Notes under the pieces: model-generated | The model's input: the letters and a program-made list of their open reading frames with translations, nothing else | The model's database searches: none | Told to the model about the DNA's origin: nothing | NCBI GenBank assembly: GCA_022826825.1 | Contig: JAJDUD010000007.1 | Location: 40,880 to 104,879, forward strand | Origin: Acidobacteriota bacterium | GTDB taxonomy: Bacteria; Acidobacteriota; Vicinamibacteria; Marinacidobacterales; Marinacidobacteraceae | Reading direction: 5' to 3' | DNA: 64,000 bases | Shown: positions 26,489-35,808 of the stretch, in pieces | Layout of the letters: each line of letters opens with the position of its first letter | Position numbering within the stretch: the stretch's first letter is position 1 | Position numbers and translations under genes: made by a program

Positions 26489-27307
26489 GTGGCTCGATCC
26501 CTCCCCCAGCTCGGCGGTGTCCTGCCCGCTCCGCAGAGCTTCGGGATCACGAGACGCCGGGATCCCTGGTGGATCACGCCGACCGCCACTTTTGTTGGCC
26601 TTGGCGCCTTCGTCGTCTATTCGACCTGGGCCGTCTTCGCGCATCACGGCGCGGAATTCGGGAACTACGTGTCCCCGATTCACGTGCCGGTGCTCTTCGG
26701 AGACACCGCCCTCGCCTGGTTCGGGCCGCAGCCCGCATCGTGGCCGGCCATGTTGCCCTGGGCGCCCGGGGTTTTCCTCTTCTGGGCTCCGGCGGGGCTC
26801 CGGCTCACCTGCTACTACTACCGGGGCTCGTACTACAAGGCCTTCTGGGCGAGTCCGGCCTCCTGCACGGTGGGCAAACCGTGGAACACCTACCGGGGCG
26901 AGAACAGCTTCCCGCTCATCCTCCAGAACGTCCATCGCTATTTCCTCTACATCGCGCTGGTCTGGATCGGGCTCCACGGCTACTACACGTGGGGAGCGAC
27001 CCGGTTCGCCGATGCCGCCACCGGAGAGGTCTCCTTCGGAATCGGGGTGGGGACGCTGGTGATGGCGCTGAACACCGTGCTGCTCGCGGGCTACACCTTC
27101 GGATGCCATTCCCTGCGCCACCTGGCCGGCGGGTTCCTGAACCGGCTCTCCGGACGGCCGCTCCACCGGTGCGCCTACGAGTGCACCGGCTGGTTCAACC
27201 TGCGCCACATGAACTTTGCGTGGGCCAGTCTGGTCTGGGTGATGGTCACCGACCTCTACGTCCGGCTGTGCGCCACCGGGGTCGTGACGGACATCCGGAT
27301 TCTCTAG
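26489..27307 (+). CDS. Multi-pass membrane protein, possibly succinate-dehydrogenase associated
   Basis: 272 residues from GTG 26489. About six hydrophobic segments. Distinct motifs include GAEFGNYVSPIHVPVLFGDT, LRLTCYYYRGSYYKAFWASP, SFPLILQNVHRYFLYIALVW, FGCHSLRHLAGG and FNLRHMNFAW, with several His in or near membrane segments that could bind haem. I recall similar proteins beside succinate dehydrogenase subunits in Actinobacteria and Acidobacteriota, but no sdh genes are in this window and I cannot verify the family. It is probably an inner-membrane redox or anchor protein. Confidence 0.7.
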   Translation: MARSLPQLGGVLPAPQSFGITRRRDPWWITPTATFVGLGAFVVYSTWAVFAHHGAEFGNYVSPIHVPVLFGDTALAWFGPQPASWPAMLPWAPGVFLFWAPAGLRLTCYYYRGSYYKAFWASPASCTVGKPWNTYRGENSFPLILQNVHRYFLYIALVWIGLHGYYTWGATRFADAATGEVSFGIGVGTLVMALNTVLLAGYTFGCHSLRHLAGGFLNRLSGRPLHRCAYECTGWFNLRHMNFAWASLVWVMVTDLYVRLCATGVVTDIRIL

Positions 27308-27405
27308 CCCGGCTGCGTCCGCGCTGCCGGCCTGCCTGAAGCCGCAACACCCTTCGCGTCAGAGTTCTGAGCTCAAGATTCCCCGCGAGACGCCGGCCCG
27401 TTTTC

Positions 27406-28164
27406 GTGCGGGACCACTTCACCTCCCAATGGAGGCGCGCCTTCGGCCAGCTCGTCTTCCCGCAGGGCTGTTGCCTCTGCGAGCGGACGCTCGCGGATCC
27501 CCTGTCCAGCCCCGTCTGTCCGGAGTGCAAGGATCAGTTGCGTCCGCTGGCGGCCCCCGCTTGTCCCCGGTGCGGCCTGTTCCTGGCGCCCTCCGCAGTG
27601 CCGGGCCTCTGCGGCGAATGCCGGGTGCGCCGGCGGCCCTTCCGGATGGCGGTGGCCGCCGCGCCGTACGAGGGTGTGTTCCAGCGCGCCCTCCTGGAAC
27701 TCAAGTTCCGGCGGCGGGAGGTGCTCGCCGAGCTCCTGGCCGGGCCCGCAATCTCGGCCTTCCGCCGTGCGCCCCGCGACGATGGCGCCGGGACCGCGGG
27801 TGCCTTCCCGGCCGCGGTGGTCGCGGTTCCGGTTCCCTTCTGGCGGGGAAGGCGCCGCGGTTTCAACCAGGCCGAGCTCCTGGCCCGGCCGGTCGCCCGG
27901 GAGTTCGGGATCCCACTGGTTCGCGGCCTGCTGCGGCGGCGGTCCCGGCCACCGCAGACGCTGGTAAGCCCGAGTGCCCGCCGCCGCAACGTCAGCGGAG
28001 CGTTCCGCACGGGGCGGCTGTCCGAGCGGCTGGTCGGCCGGCCGCTCCTGCTGGTGGACGACGTGTTCACGACCGGCAGCACCGTGGAAGCGGCGGTGCG
28101 GGCGCTCATCCGCTCCGGCGCCGGGCCGGTGGACGTTCTGACCGTGGCCCGCGCCCCTCGCTAG
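27406..28164 (+). CDS. comF: ComF-family phosphoribosyltransferase-like protein
   Basis: 252 residues from GTG 27406. N-terminal zinc-ribbon Cys pairs: CCLCERTL, CPECKDQL, CPRCGLFL, CGECRVRR. C-terminal PRTase fold: FWRGRRRGFNQAELLARPVA and the PRPP loop LLLVDDVFTTGSTVEAAVRA. ComF proteins are needed for DNA uptake in competent bacteria; in others the job is unclear. No other competence gene is nearby. Confidence 0.92.
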   Translation: MRDHFTSQWRRAFGQLVFPQGCCLCERTLADPLSSPVCPECKDQLRPLAAPACPRCGLFLAPSAVPGLCGECRVRRRPFRMAVAAAPYEGVFQRALLELKFRRREVLAELLAGPAISAFRRAPRDDGAGTAGAFPAAVVAVPVPFWRGRRRGFNQAELLARPVAREFGIPLVRGLLRRRSRPPQTLVSPSARRRNVSGAFRTGRLSERLVGRPLLLVDDVFTTGSTVEAAVRALIRSGAGPVDVLTVARAPR

Positions 28165-28167
28165 AAT
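28162..28167 (+). promoter_or_regulatory. Possible -10 hexamer (TAGAAT)
   Basis: CGCTAGAATCCG overlaps the comF stop codon (TAG at 28162-28164) and lies 38 bases before the start at 28205, consistent with an independent promoter for the next gene. Confidence 0.35.
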
Positions 28168-28204
28168 CCGCGCGGCCGTCCACGGGACTGTCAGCCTCAC
28201 TGCT

Positions 28205-29026
28205 ATGGAAACCACGCGGCGCCAGGTGCTTGGGCTGGCGGTCCTTGCCTGCCTGGCGCTTTGGACCGCTCCCGCGCTGTCCTGGGGACCCGAAGGACAC
28301 CGGGAGATCGGCGAGAAGGCGATCGACTCCCTGCGCGATCCGCTGAAGGACTTCTTCGAGGACCGCGAGGAGACCTTCTACGAGTTGCTCGACGACCCGG
28401 CGCGCAGCCGGAATACGGCGCACTTCTTTCTGGAGCGCTACGACGAATTCCCGTTCTGGGACGTGCCGGCGACGCGAGAACTGGCGCTGAGGCGCTTCTC
28501 CGAGGAAGAGATCGCGGAGAACGGGGATGGCCTCTGGCGGCTCCTCGAGGCGTACGACGCGCTGGTCGAGGCGTTCGAGGAGGCCGACTTCGATCTGGTG
28601 CTGGAGCGCGCCAGCGACGTTGCCTGGCTGGTCGGCGAAGTCGGGGTGCCGCCCAACACGTCGGCGGCCGGTGATGGACAGGCCACCCAGCAGGACGGTC
28701 TGGCCCGCCGTTACGACACCCAGCTCATCGAGATCTTCGCCGACGAGCTGCGGGTCCGCGATTCGGCCGCGGTGTATCTCGACCGGCCGCACGAGTTCAT
28801 CCGGTCCCTGCCGCTCAAGGCGCACATCTGGGTGGACAACATCAACTTCACCGACTCCATGTCGCGCCGCGGCGTTGCCGGTTACGACCGCTTCTACATG
28901 GACGGCATGTGGAACGAGCTTGGCGGGTTGACCGGGGCGCTGATGACCGACGCGGCGCGCGACACCGCGAGCCTCTGGTACACCGCCTGGGTGGCGGCGG
29001 GACGCCCCGAGGTTCCCGAAACCTAG
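28205..29026 (+). CDS. Exported phospholipase C / P1-nuclease-fold protein
   Basis: 273 residues with a signal peptide (VLGLAVLACLALWTAPALS) cleaved before WGPEGHREIGEKAI, the mature Trp/His opening of the zinc-dependent PLC and S1/P1 nuclease fold. A second His is in ARSRNTAHFFLERYDEFPFW. The usual HFxGDxHQPxH zinc motif is replaced by AWLVGEVGVPPNTSAAGDGQ, so two or three expected zinc ligands are missing. Activity may be lost or changed. It is followed by the sigma-factor operon on the same strand. Confidence 0.75.
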   Translation: METTRRQVLGLAVLACLALWTAPALSWGPEGHREIGEKAIDSLRDPLKDFFEDREETFYELLDDPARSRNTAHFFLERYDEFPFWDVPATRELALRRFSEEEIAENGDGLWRLLEAYDALVEAFEEADFDLVLERASDVAWLVGEVGVPPNTSAAGDGQATQQDGLARRYDTQLIEIFADELRVRDSAAVYLDRPHEFIRSLPLKAHIWVDNINFTDSMSRRGVAGYDRFYMDGMWNELGGLTGALMTDAARDTASLWYTAWVAAGRPEVPET

Positions 29027-29733
29027 GTTCTCCAGAGCCCGTCCTGACCGAGTTCACCACGAACGTCGCGCCGCCAACCCCTGTCGTCGCCCACCATGGA
29101 CGCGAAGGGGATGACGTTCGTAATTCGCAGGACATCGCGACCATACAGGCGCTGCGGGCCGGTGAGCTGGATCCCGACACCGCGTGGGCCGACCTCATCG
29201 GCCGGCATCGCCGGAGGCTCTTCTCCCTCGCGTACCGCTTCACCGGCCAGTACCAGGAAGCCGAAGAACTCACCCAGGAGATCATCGTCCGCGTCTACCG
29301 GCAACTGGACCGCTTCGATCCGCGGGCGCACTTCGCCGTGTGGCTCAACTCGGTCGCCCGCAACTACTGCATCGACCACTACCGGACGAAGGTCCGCGAG
29401 CGTCAGCGGCTCCTCCCCGAGGAAGCCCCGTTCGAGCGGACGCCGGGGAGCCCGCGGCTCGGCCCGGACCGTTTGCTGGAGCAGCGGGAGGCGCGGGCCG
29501 CCCTGCTTCGGGCGCTCGACGGCCTTTCCCCCAAGCTCCGCGAAGTGGTGCAGCTCCGGTTCTTTCAGGAGTTGCCCTACGAGGAGATCTGTGAACGCCT
29601 CGGTGTCCCCGAGGGCACCGTCAAGAGCCGCATTCACCGGGGGCGCGCCGAGTTGAAGCGCCTCCTCGTCGCCGCCCGGGACAACCCCGGCCGGCCACCC
29701 GGTTCGAGCGCCGGGCGGAGAGCCATGTCATGA
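28909..29733 (+). CDS. RNA polymerase sigma factor, ECF/sigma-70 type (start uncertain)
   Basis: The reliable coding part runs from about 29116 to 29733: region 2 RHRRRLFSLAYRFTGQYQEA, EELTQEIIVRVYRQLDRFDP, WLNSVARNYCIDHYRTKVRE; region 4 LSPKLREVVQLRFFQELPYE, EICERLGVPEGTVKSRIHRG. The only conventional in-frame start is ATG 28909, which would overlap the preceding gene by 118 bp and is unlikely. A better-looking ATG at 29096 (MDAKG) is out of frame by one base and is followed by GGGG at 29107-29110. Its stop overlaps the STAS gene start (ATGA), so the two are translationally coupled and the sigma factor is probably controlled by a partner-switching or similar circuit. Confidence 0.88.
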   Translation: MERAWRVDRGADDRRGARHREPLVHRLGGGGTPRGSRNLGSPEPVLTEFTTNVAPPTPVVAHHGREGDDVRNSQDIATIQALRAGELDPDTAWADLIGRHRRRLFSLAYRFTGQYQEAEELTQEIIVRVYRQLDRFDPRAHFAVWLNSVARNYCIDHYRTKVRERQRLLPEEAPFERTPGSPRLGPDRLLEQREARAALLRALDGLSPKLREVVQLRFFQELPYEEICERLGVPEGTVKSRIHRGRAELKRLLVAARDNPGRPPGSSAGRRAMS

Positions 29734-30089
29734 AGGTCAGCACTCGTACGGACGACGGGGCCGTAGTGGTCCGCGTCGAAGTCGCACGTCTTGTCTATGC
29801 CACCCTTGATTCCTTCGTGGATCAGGTCGGTCCCTACCTCGAAGTGGACCGGCCCGCGGTGGTCTTCGATCTTTCCCCGGTGAACTATCTGGATTCCGCC
29901 GCGATCGGGTGCCTCATGGACCTCTTCCGGCGCGCCTCCGCAAAGCGGGGCCGGATCGCCCTTGCCGGGGTCCTGGAACGCGTGGAGCGGATGCTCCGGA
30001 TGACGGGCGCCCACGAGTTCATTCCAATCTACGGATCGTCGGGGGAGGCGGTGCGCGCGCTCGCGGCAAGCTCAGGGGGGAACGAATGA
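29730..30089 (+). CDS. STAS-domain protein (anti-sigma-factor antagonist type)
   Basis: 119 residues forming one STAS domain: PAVVFDLSPVNYLDSAAIGC then LMDLFRRASAKRGRIALAGV. The Ser in YLDSAAIG is at the position phosphorylated in SpoIIAA-type antagonists, and HEFIPIYGSSGEAVRAL closes the domain. It likely releases a sigma factor from an anti-sigma protein in the cytoplasm. Overlaps the sigma gene upstream by 4 bp and the next gene by 4 bp. No anti-sigma kinase is visible in this operon. Confidence 0.9.
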   Translation: MKVSTRTDDGAVVVRVEVARLVYATLDSFVDQVGPYLEVDRPAVVFDLSPVNYLDSAAIGCLMDLFRRASAKRGRIALAGVLERVERMLRMTGAHEFIPIYGSSGEAVRALAASSGGNE

Positions 30090-30367
30090 TGCGATCCATT
30101 CGAATGCGGGGCGGTCGCGAAATCGAGTTGGACGGCGATCTGCTCGCGATTCTGGAGGCGCTCTACCGGGAGGTCTCGGTGCGGAGCGAGTTCCGCAACA
30201 CTTACGAGGCCATGACCCGCGAGATCAGCCACCTGGTGGACGAGATGGATCCCGGCGAGCGGCGCAGTTACCTGATAGAAAGTCTGTTCCTGAACGTCGT
30301 GCGCTACGAGAACGAGCGGTTGGCGGCGTTTCTCAGGATGGTCGAAACCCCGGAGCAGGAGGACTGA
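30086..30367 (+). CDS. Hypothetical 93-residue protein in sigma/STAS operon
   Basis: Starts at ATG 30086 overlapping the STAS stop, with AGGGGGG six to twelve bases upstream. The sequence is an all-alpha-looking, charged protein: IRMRGGREIELDGDLLAILE, ALYREVSVRSEFRNTYEAMT, REISHLVDEMDPGERRSYLI, ESLFLNVVRYENERLAAFLR. No family recognised. Tight coupling with the STAS gene suggests a role in the same regulatory circuit, perhaps as a binding partner. Confidence 0.8.
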   Translation: MMRSIRMRGGREIELDGDLLAILEALYREVSVRSEFRNTYEAMTREISHLVDEMDPGERRSYLIESLFLNVVRYENERLAAFLRMVETPEQED

Positions 30368-30371
30368 TCGA

Positions 30372-30776
30372 TTGAAGCCAGGTCTTGCTCCAATGAGCCT
30401 CATCGCCGCGATCCTCCTCGGGGGGCTTTCCACGGCGTCCGGGAATGGGGCCCAGCGGGGGCCGAGGCTCGAAATCGAGCCCGGCGAGTGGGATTTCGGA
30501 CGGGCGGCCCCCGGGGAAGTGCTGGTCCACGAGTTCGCGCTGAACAACACCGGGAGCCAGGACCTGGAGATCGGCCGGATCGCGTCCGCGTGCGCCTGCG
30601 CCGCCGCGGTGACCGACCGTACCGTCATCCCCCCTGGGGAAGCGGCGACGCTCCGGGTCACTCTCGAGACCCGGCGCTACCGGGGCGTGCTCGAACGCTG
30701 GCTGACCATCCGGTCCAACGGCTCGCGGGGCGCCACGCGGCTCAAGGTACGGGTCTATGTGGAAGACGTGCCCTGA
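30372..30776 (+). CDS. DUF1573 domain secreted protein
   Basis: 134 residues from TTG 30372 (GGAGGA nine bases upstream); ATG 30393 is an alternative start. Short signal-like segment SLIAAILLGGLSTASGNGAQ. The domain reads EPGEWDFGRAAPGEVLVHEF then ALNNTGSQDLEIGRIASACA, with the typical Cys pair (ACACAA) and later GEAATLRVTLETRRYRGVLE. This is an Ig-like beta-sandwich of unknown function common in Bacteroidetes and Acidobacteriota. Four bp after the previous stop, so last gene of the sigma/STAS operon. Confidence 0.88.
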   Translation: MKPGLAPMSLIAAILLGGLSTASGNGAQRGPRLEIEPGEWDFGRAAPGEVLVHEFALNNTGSQDLEIGRIASACACAAAVTDRTVIPPGEAATLRVTLETRRYRGVLERWLTIRSNGSRGATRLKVRVYVEDVP

Positions 30777-30818
30777 CCGGCGCGCGTCCCGAGCCGGGTC
30801 TGATCCGGCCGGGAACCG

Positions 30819-31199
30819 TCAGCGCCCCACGGCCACCAGGTACGACCAGTTCGCGACCAGGATGACGACCACCGCGCGGAACACGAACCGCTGGCGCTCC
30901 GGAGTGAGCCACGGAGGCGTTCTGCCCAGGACCAGCGCGGCCCCGCTGGTGAGCATCCCGGCGTGGAGCAGCGTGACCGCGGGATTCCAGGCCAACGCCT
31001 CCAGCAACGACCCTTGCCCGAGCGCCGCAGTGGCGCGGACCCCGCCGCAGAAGGGGCAGGGCAGCCCGAAGAGGGCCTTGACGCCGCAGAGGTTGACGTC
31101 CGGAGCCAGGTCCCGGAGCAGGGCGGAGCCTCCCAGGCTGATCAGTGACAGCGCGAGGAGCGCCAAACCCTGATGCCGTTCGCTGCGCACGGCGTCCAT
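30819..31199 (-). CDS. DUF2752 membrane protein
   Basis: 126 residues from ATG 31199, which has GGAAGGGAG just upstream; GTG 31226 in frame would add nine residues. Signature CGVKALFGLPCPFCGGVRAT then AALGQGSLLEALAWNPAVTL is diagnostic of DUF2752. Three or four membrane segments, including LALLALSLISLGGSALLRDL. Function unknown. Convergent with the DUF1573 gene and divergent from the topoisomerase gene. Confidence 0.9.
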   Translation of the reverse strand: MDAVRSERHQGLALLALSLISLGGSALLRDLAPDVNLCGVKALFGLPCPFCGGVRATAALGQGSLLEALAWNPAVTLLHAGMLTSGAALVLGRTPPWLTPERQRFVFRAVVVILVANWSYLVAVGR

Positions 31200-31244
31200 T
31201 GTCTCCCTTCCAAACCCGTTTGCCACCCGGACGGCCGCTGACCC

Positions 31245-33608
31245 GTGGCGCGATCAACAAAGCGCCCCCCGAAGCGTCAACTGCCGCTCGGAACGGATAA
31301 CGGGACGAACGGCGTTCCGGCCGCTCTCGGAGAGGTCGTCCAGGACCGCTACCGGACCTACGCGCTCTCGGTCATCGGCAGCCGGGCGCTACCGGACGTG
31401 CGGGACGGTCTGAAGCCCGTGCAGCGGCGGATCCTGACCACCATGTGGCGCCAGGGGCTCCGCGCCGACGGCCGTTTCCGCAAGTGCGCCAAAGTGGTGG
31501 GCGACGTCATGGGCGGCTACCACCCGCATGGCGACGCCGCCATCTACGAGGCGCTGGTGCGGATGTCGCAGCCCTTCGCGTCCCGGTTGCCCTTGATTGA
31601 GGGCGCCGGCAATTTTGGATCGCTCGACGGCGATCCGGCGGCGGCGATGCGGTACACCGAGTGCCGGCTCGCGGAGGCCGCGGAGGACGTGCTCGGGGAG
31701 ATCGGACTGGACACCGTCCCCCATCGTCCGACCTACGACGGGACCCGGAACGAACCGGTCGTCCTGCCCACCCGGCTGCCGCTGCTGCTCGTGAACGGAT
31801 CCACCGGGATCGCGGTCGGCGTCGCCACCAACATTCCGCCCCACAATCTCTTCGAGGTCGTGGAGGCGCTCATCCGGCTGCTGGACGATCCGTCGCTCGG
31901 CTCCCGCGAGCTGGCGGAGACGGTGAAGGGACCGGACTTCCCGACCGGTGGCGAGATCCTCGATCCGCCCGAGCGGCTCGCCGAGATCTACGAGGAGGGG
32001 AAGGGGTCCATCCGCATTCGCGGCACGGTCGAGGACCACGGGACGCGGCGCCACCTCCGCACGCTGTTCATCACCTCGGTTCCCTACGGTGTGAACAAGG
32101 CGCAGCTCGTCCAGCGCCTCGGCGAGATCGTGGCCGACCGCTCGCTCCCGGCGCTGCTGGACGTCAGCGATCTCTCGACGGACGACGTCCAGATCCGGCT
32201 GGAGGTCAGGAAGGATGTCGACAAGGACAAGGTCCTCGCCTTCCTCTACAAGCGTACCCCGCTCCAGTCCTCGGTGTCCGTGGACCTGACGTGTCTCCGT
32301 TTCGACCGCTCCGAGGGAGGGATCCCGGAACGGGTCGGCCTGCGCACCCTGCTTCAGGACTTCCTCGACTTCCGGCGCGACGTGGTGCGCCGCCGGCTCG
32401 AGGACGAGCGCCGCAAGCTGGACGGCAGGCTCCACATCCTCGCAGGATTCGCGCGGGTCTTCGACGCCCTCGACCGGATCCTGAAGATCGTGCGCGCTTC
32501 CGACGGCAAGGCCGACGCGGCCGGGAAGATCATGGCCGAGCTGCCGCTCGACCGGGAGCAGACCGATGCGGTGCTGGAGCTGAAGATCTACCGCCTGGCC
32601 CGCCTCGAGATCCAGGTGATCCTCGAGGAGGCGAAGGAGCGGAAGAAGCGGCTTCGCGAGGTGAAGCGCCTTCTGCGCAGCGAGGAGGCCATCACGGGCC
32701 TGATCCGCGAGGAACTCGCCGAAATCCGCGACCGCCCCTGGATCGAGCAGGAGCGCCGGACAAGATTCCCCGAGTCGGTTGAGGTGGCCGAGTTCGCCGA
32801 AGAGGACTTCATCCTGGCCGAGGACACCACCCTGGTCCTCACCCGCGACGGCTGGATCAAGCGCCAGCGGGAGGTCAGGGAACTGGACAAGCTGCGGCTT
32901 CGGGAAGGGGACGAGGTGCTCGCCCTCGAGCCCGGCAGCACGCGCGCGCCGTTCATCCTCTTTTCGTCGCTGGGCACCGCATTTACTGCCCGGATCACCG
33001 ACGCGCCGGCGACCACCGGGTACGGAGACCCGGTGCAGAAGATGTTCGCGCTCCGGGACGGCGAGCGGATCGTCAGCCTGCTCGGCCTCGACTCACGCAG
33101 TCTCGACGGGAAGGTTGCCGCTCCTGAGGGCGGCCTGCCGGAACGGCACGCCATTGCGCTCACGAAGAGCGGCTACGCCCTCCGGTTCAGCCTCGAGGAC
33201 TTCCTCCAGCCCTCGAAACGGACCGGCCGGCGCTTCGCGCGGCTGAAGGAGGGCGATGAGATCATCGGGGCCGTGCTCACCACCGGCGAGGACACGCTCA
33301 TCCTGGCGACCCGCGACGGCCGGGCGCTCCTTTGCGACGTCGAGGAGATCAACGTGCTGTCGGGCGCCGGGCTCGGCGTGAAGGCGATCAACCTCGGGCC
33401 CGGGGACCAGGTGATCGGGTTCCGCGTCGCCAGGAGGAAGGAACCGCTCGTCGTACTCACGAAGGGTGGGGGAACCCGGCTGGTCGCCCGCGGAGACAGA
33501 TTCAAGGTCGGCGCCCGCGGCCGCCGGGGACAACTCGTAAACAAGGCTGGCTTCGAGGCGGTGAAGCACGAGGTGCTGCCACCCCAGCCGCTGAAGGGGC
33601 CGCCGTGA
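31245..33608 (+). CDS. parC: Type IIA DNA topoisomerase subunit A (ParC/GyrA)
   Basis: 787 residues from GTG 31245. Breakage-reunion domain: [40 protein letters not shown], catalytic Tyr in [10 protein letters not shown] (about residue 137), [17 protein letters not shown]. Coiled coil about 400-510; C-terminal beta-pinwheel from about 515. The QRRGGKG GyrA box is not seen, which favours topoisomerase IV, but naming as ParC is tentative without the other pair for comparison. The quinolone-region positions equal to E. coli GyrA 83 and 87 are Ala98 and Glu102. Its TGA overlaps the GTG start of the B subunit. Confidence 0.93.
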   Translation: MARSTKRPPKRQLPLGTDNGTNGVPAALGEVVQDRYRTYALSVIGSRALPDVRDGLKPVQRRILTTMWRQGLRADGRFRKCAKVVGDVMGGYHPHGDAAIYEALVRMSQPFASRLPLIEGAGNFGSLDGDPAAAMRYTECRLAEAAEDVLGEIGLDTVPHRPTYDGTRNEPVVLPTRLPLLLVNGSTGIAVGVATNIPPHNLFEVVEALIRLLDDPSLGSRELAETVKGPDFPTGGEILDPPERLAEIYEEGKGSIRIRGTVEDHGTRRHLRTLFITSVPYGVNKAQLVQRLGEIVADRSLPALLDVSDLSTDDVQIRLEVRKDVDKDKVLAFLYKRTPLQSSVSVDLTCLRFDRSEGGIPERVGLRTLLQDFLDFRRDVVRRRLEDERRKLDGRLHILAGFARVFDALDRILKIVRASDGKADAAGKIMAELPLDREQTDAVLELKIYRLARLEIQVILEEAKERKKRLREVKRLLRSEEAITGLIREELAEIRDRPWIEQERRTRFPESVEVAEFAEEDFILAEDTTLVLTRDGWIKRQREVRELDKLRLREGDEVLALEPGSTRAPFILFSSLGTAFTARITDAPATTGYGDPVQKMFALRDGERIVSLLGLDSRSLDGKVAAPEGGLPERHAIALTKSGYALRFSLEDFLQPSKRTGRRFARLKEGDEIIGAVLTTGEDTLILATRDGRALLCDVEEINVLSGAGLGVKAINLGPGDQVIGFRVARRKEPLVVLTKGGGTRLVARGDRFKVGARGRRGQLVNKAGFEAVKHEVLPPQPLKGPP

Positions 33609-35521
33609 GCAACGGGCAGAAGTACACCGCCCGCGACATCACCGTCCTCGAGGGACTGGCGCCGGTGCGGAAACGCCCGGCCATGTACATCGGGGGAACC
33701 GATCTGGAGGGCCTCCACCACCTCGTCTGGGAAATCCTCGACAACAGCGTGGACGAGGCCATGAACGGGCATGCGTCGCGGATCGACGTGACGCTGAGGC
33801 GCGACGGCTCGGTCACCGTCAGGGACAACGGCCGCGGGATCCCCGTGGACATCCACAAGCCTTCCGGCAAGCCGGCGCTGGAAGTGATCCTCACGACGCT
33901 GCACGCCGGCGGGAAGTTCGATCGGGGCGCCTACCACGCCTCCGGCGGGCTGCACGGCGTCGGGGCGTCGGTGGTGAACGCGCTCAGTTCCTCGCTCACG
34001 GCGCAAGTCCGGCGCAACCGCCGGCAGTGGGAGATGCGTTTCCGGCGCGGCAAGCCGCTCGGGAAGATGAAGGAAACGGGGTCCGGCAAGGGGAACGGGA
34101 CGGAGATCACCTTTCAGCCCGACCCGCAGATCTTTCCGGAGCCGAAACTGGATGCCGAGCGGATCGCCGCCCGGATGATCGAGACCAGCTATCTCCACAA
34201 GGGTCTGCAACTGACGTTCACGGACGAAGCGTCCGGAAAACGGGAGGAGTGGAAGCAGGCGCGCGGCCTGCCGGACTACTTCGACGCGGTGATCCGGGAT
34301 CGCAAACTGGCGCTCTCGCACGAGGCCGCCTTCGAACTCTCGCGCGGTCCGCTGAACGGCGACGGCCGCCTCGAGATGGTGCTCGGCTGGACCGAGGCGC
34401 CGCGCGAGGAGTTCCGCAGCTACGTCAACGGAATCCCGACCGGGTCCGGGGGGTCGCACGAGACGGGTCTTCGCGACGGGCTGGCGAAAGCGGTCCGGAA
34501 CTACCTCGAAACGCATTCGCTGATCCCGCGGGGCCTGACGATCGCCGCGGAAGACATCCGCGAAGGTGTGCTCGCGATCCTGAGCGTGTTCCTCGAGAAC
34601 CCGCAGTTCCAGGGACAGACCAAGGACCGGCTCAACAACCCGGAGGTGCGGGCGCCGGTGGACAGCGCCGTCCGGATCGAACTCGAGCGCTGGCTGAACC
34701 AGTCACCGACCGCGGCGGAGCGCATCGCGAACCGGGTGGTGCTCGCCGCCCGGGCCCGCGAGGCGTCCCGCGCCGCCTCGGCGGCGGTCTCCCGGAAGAC
34801 CGAGACCCGGACCCGCAGCGTGCTGCCGGGCAAGCTCAGCGACTGCGCCTCGAGGAACGCCGACGAGACCGAGATCTTCATCGTGGAGGGCGACTCGGCG
34901 GGCGGGTCCGCAAAGCAGGGACGGGACCGGATGCGCCAGGCGGTGCTGCCGCTGCGGGGCAAGATCCTGAACGCGGCGCAGGCCACCCGCGCCAAGGTCG
35001 CCGAGAACGCGGAACTCCGGGACATCACACTGGCGCTCGGCTGCGGCACCGGCGACGACTGCGATCCGGAGAAACTCCGCTACCGCCGGGTGGTGCTGCT
35101 CGCGGACGCCGATGCCGACGGCCACCACATCACCACCCTGCTGCTCGCCTACTTCGTGAAGTTCATGTGGAAGCTGCTGGAAGCGGGCCGGGTCTTCGTC
35201 GCCCAGCCGCCGCTCTACCGGGTGGACCTGGGCGGCAAGTCCCACTGGGCGCGGGACGAGGCCGACAAGGAAGCCATCCTGCGCCAGTCAGCCGGCGGGA
35301 AGTCCCCGACGATCACCCGCTTCAAGGGACTCGGCGAGATGCAGCCCAAGGTGCTCTGGGACACGACCCTGAACCCCGAGACCCGGAGCCTCCTCCGCGT
35401 CGAGATCCCCGACCGGCCCGCGGCGGAAAACTTCATCGTCAACCTGATGGGAAAAGACCCCGCCGAACGCCGCCTCCTCATCCGCGACGGCGCCCCCGAC
35501 CCCGCCGCGCTGGACCTCTAG
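33605..35521 (+). CDS. parE: Type IIA DNA topoisomerase subunit B (ParE/GyrB)
   Basis: 638 residues from GTG 33605, overlapping the A subunit by four bases (GTGA). GHKL ATPase: [60 protein letters not shown]. Toprim: [38 protein letters not shown]-terminal [20 protein letters not shown]. It lacks the large proteobacterial GyrB insert. The last 15 codons are duplicated 875 bp downstream (36396-36440), marking the edge of an insertion. Confidence 0.95.
   Translation: MSNGQKYTARDITVLEGLAPVRKRPAMYIGGTDLEGLHHLVWEILDNSVDEAMNGHASRIDVTLRRDGSVTVRDNGRGIPVDIHKPSGKPALEVILTTLHAGGKFDRGAYHASGGLHGVGASVVNALSSSLTAQVRRNRRQWEMRFRRGKPLGKMKETGSGKGNGTEITFQPDPQIFPEPKLDAERIAARMIETSYLHKGLQLTFTDEASGKREEWKQARGLPDYFDAVIRDRKLALSHEAAFELSRGPLNGDGRLEMVLGWTEAPREEFRSYVNGIPTGSGGSHETGLRDGLAKAVRNYLETHSLIPRGLTIAAEDIREGVLAILSVFLENPQFQGQTKDRLNNPEVRAPVDSAVRIELERWLNQSPTAAERIANRVVLAARAREASRAASAAVSRKTETRTRSVLPGKLSDCASRNADETEIFIVEGDSAGGSAKQGRDRMRQAVLPLRGKILNAAQATRAKVAENAELRDITLALGCGTGDDCDPEKLRYRRVVLLADADADGHHITTLLLAYFVKFMWKLLEAGRVFVAQPPLYRVDLGGKSHWARDEADKEAILRQSAGGKSPTITRFKGLGEMQPKVLWDTTLNPETRSLLRVEIPDRPAAENFIVNLMGKDPAERRLLIRDGAPDPAALDL
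35477..35521 (+). repeat. Direct repeat, upstream copy: 3' end of parE
   Basis: 45 bases coding [14 protein letters not shown] and stop. The downstream partner at 36396-36440 matches 38 of 45 bases and would code LIRDGALDPAPLDL and stop. Five of the seven differences are silent, as expected if the partner was once a working parE end. Confidence 0.75.
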
Positions 35522-35530
35522 GCACCCGGC

Positions 35531-35755
35531 GGCGCGCCGGCTTGGAACGCCGACCTCCGGTCGGCACGCGACGCGGGCCGCAGGCCCGCGGAGTGCGAAC
35601 CGCCGCTCTGCGTAGAGCGCGTGTACTGCCTGGACCACCAGCCTCCACTCAGCGTAGTGGCGCCGCCGGCTTGGAACGCCGACCTCCGGTCGGCACGCGA
35701 CGCGGGCCACAGGTCCGCGGAATGCGAACCAATGCTCTGCGCGAAGCGCGTGTAC
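35531..35755. repeat. Two tandem copies of a type B repeat unit
   Basis: Copy 1 (35531-35626) and copy 2 (35659-35755) both run GCCGGCTTGGAACGCCGACC, then TCCGGTCGGCACGCGACGCG, then a GGCC...GGTCC-type hairpin, GCGAACC, CTCTGCG and AGCGCGTGTAC. They are about 80-85% alike by eye and lie directly before vapB, filling the 285-bp gap after parE. Confidence 0.75.
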
Positions 35756-35790
35756 GGATCGCACCATCGGCCTGCCCGCAGCGCACGGTC

Positions 35791-35808
35791 GGTGTATTCT
35801 TGGTGTAT
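35791..35808 (+). promoter_or_regulatory. Candidate vapB operator/promoter
   Basis: Two GGTGTAT direct repeats (35791-35797 and 35802-35808) spaced 11 bp, one helical turn, run into the vapB ATG; TATTCT at 35794-35799 could be a -10 box. Ribbon-helix-helix antitoxins bind such repeats as autorepressors. Very short or leaderless transcript implied. Confidence 0.4.

Noticed and set aside
35531..35755. Tandem repeats considered as a CRISPR array
   Set aside because: Only two units, each about 96 bp with internal hairpins, no spacers of even size, no cas genes.
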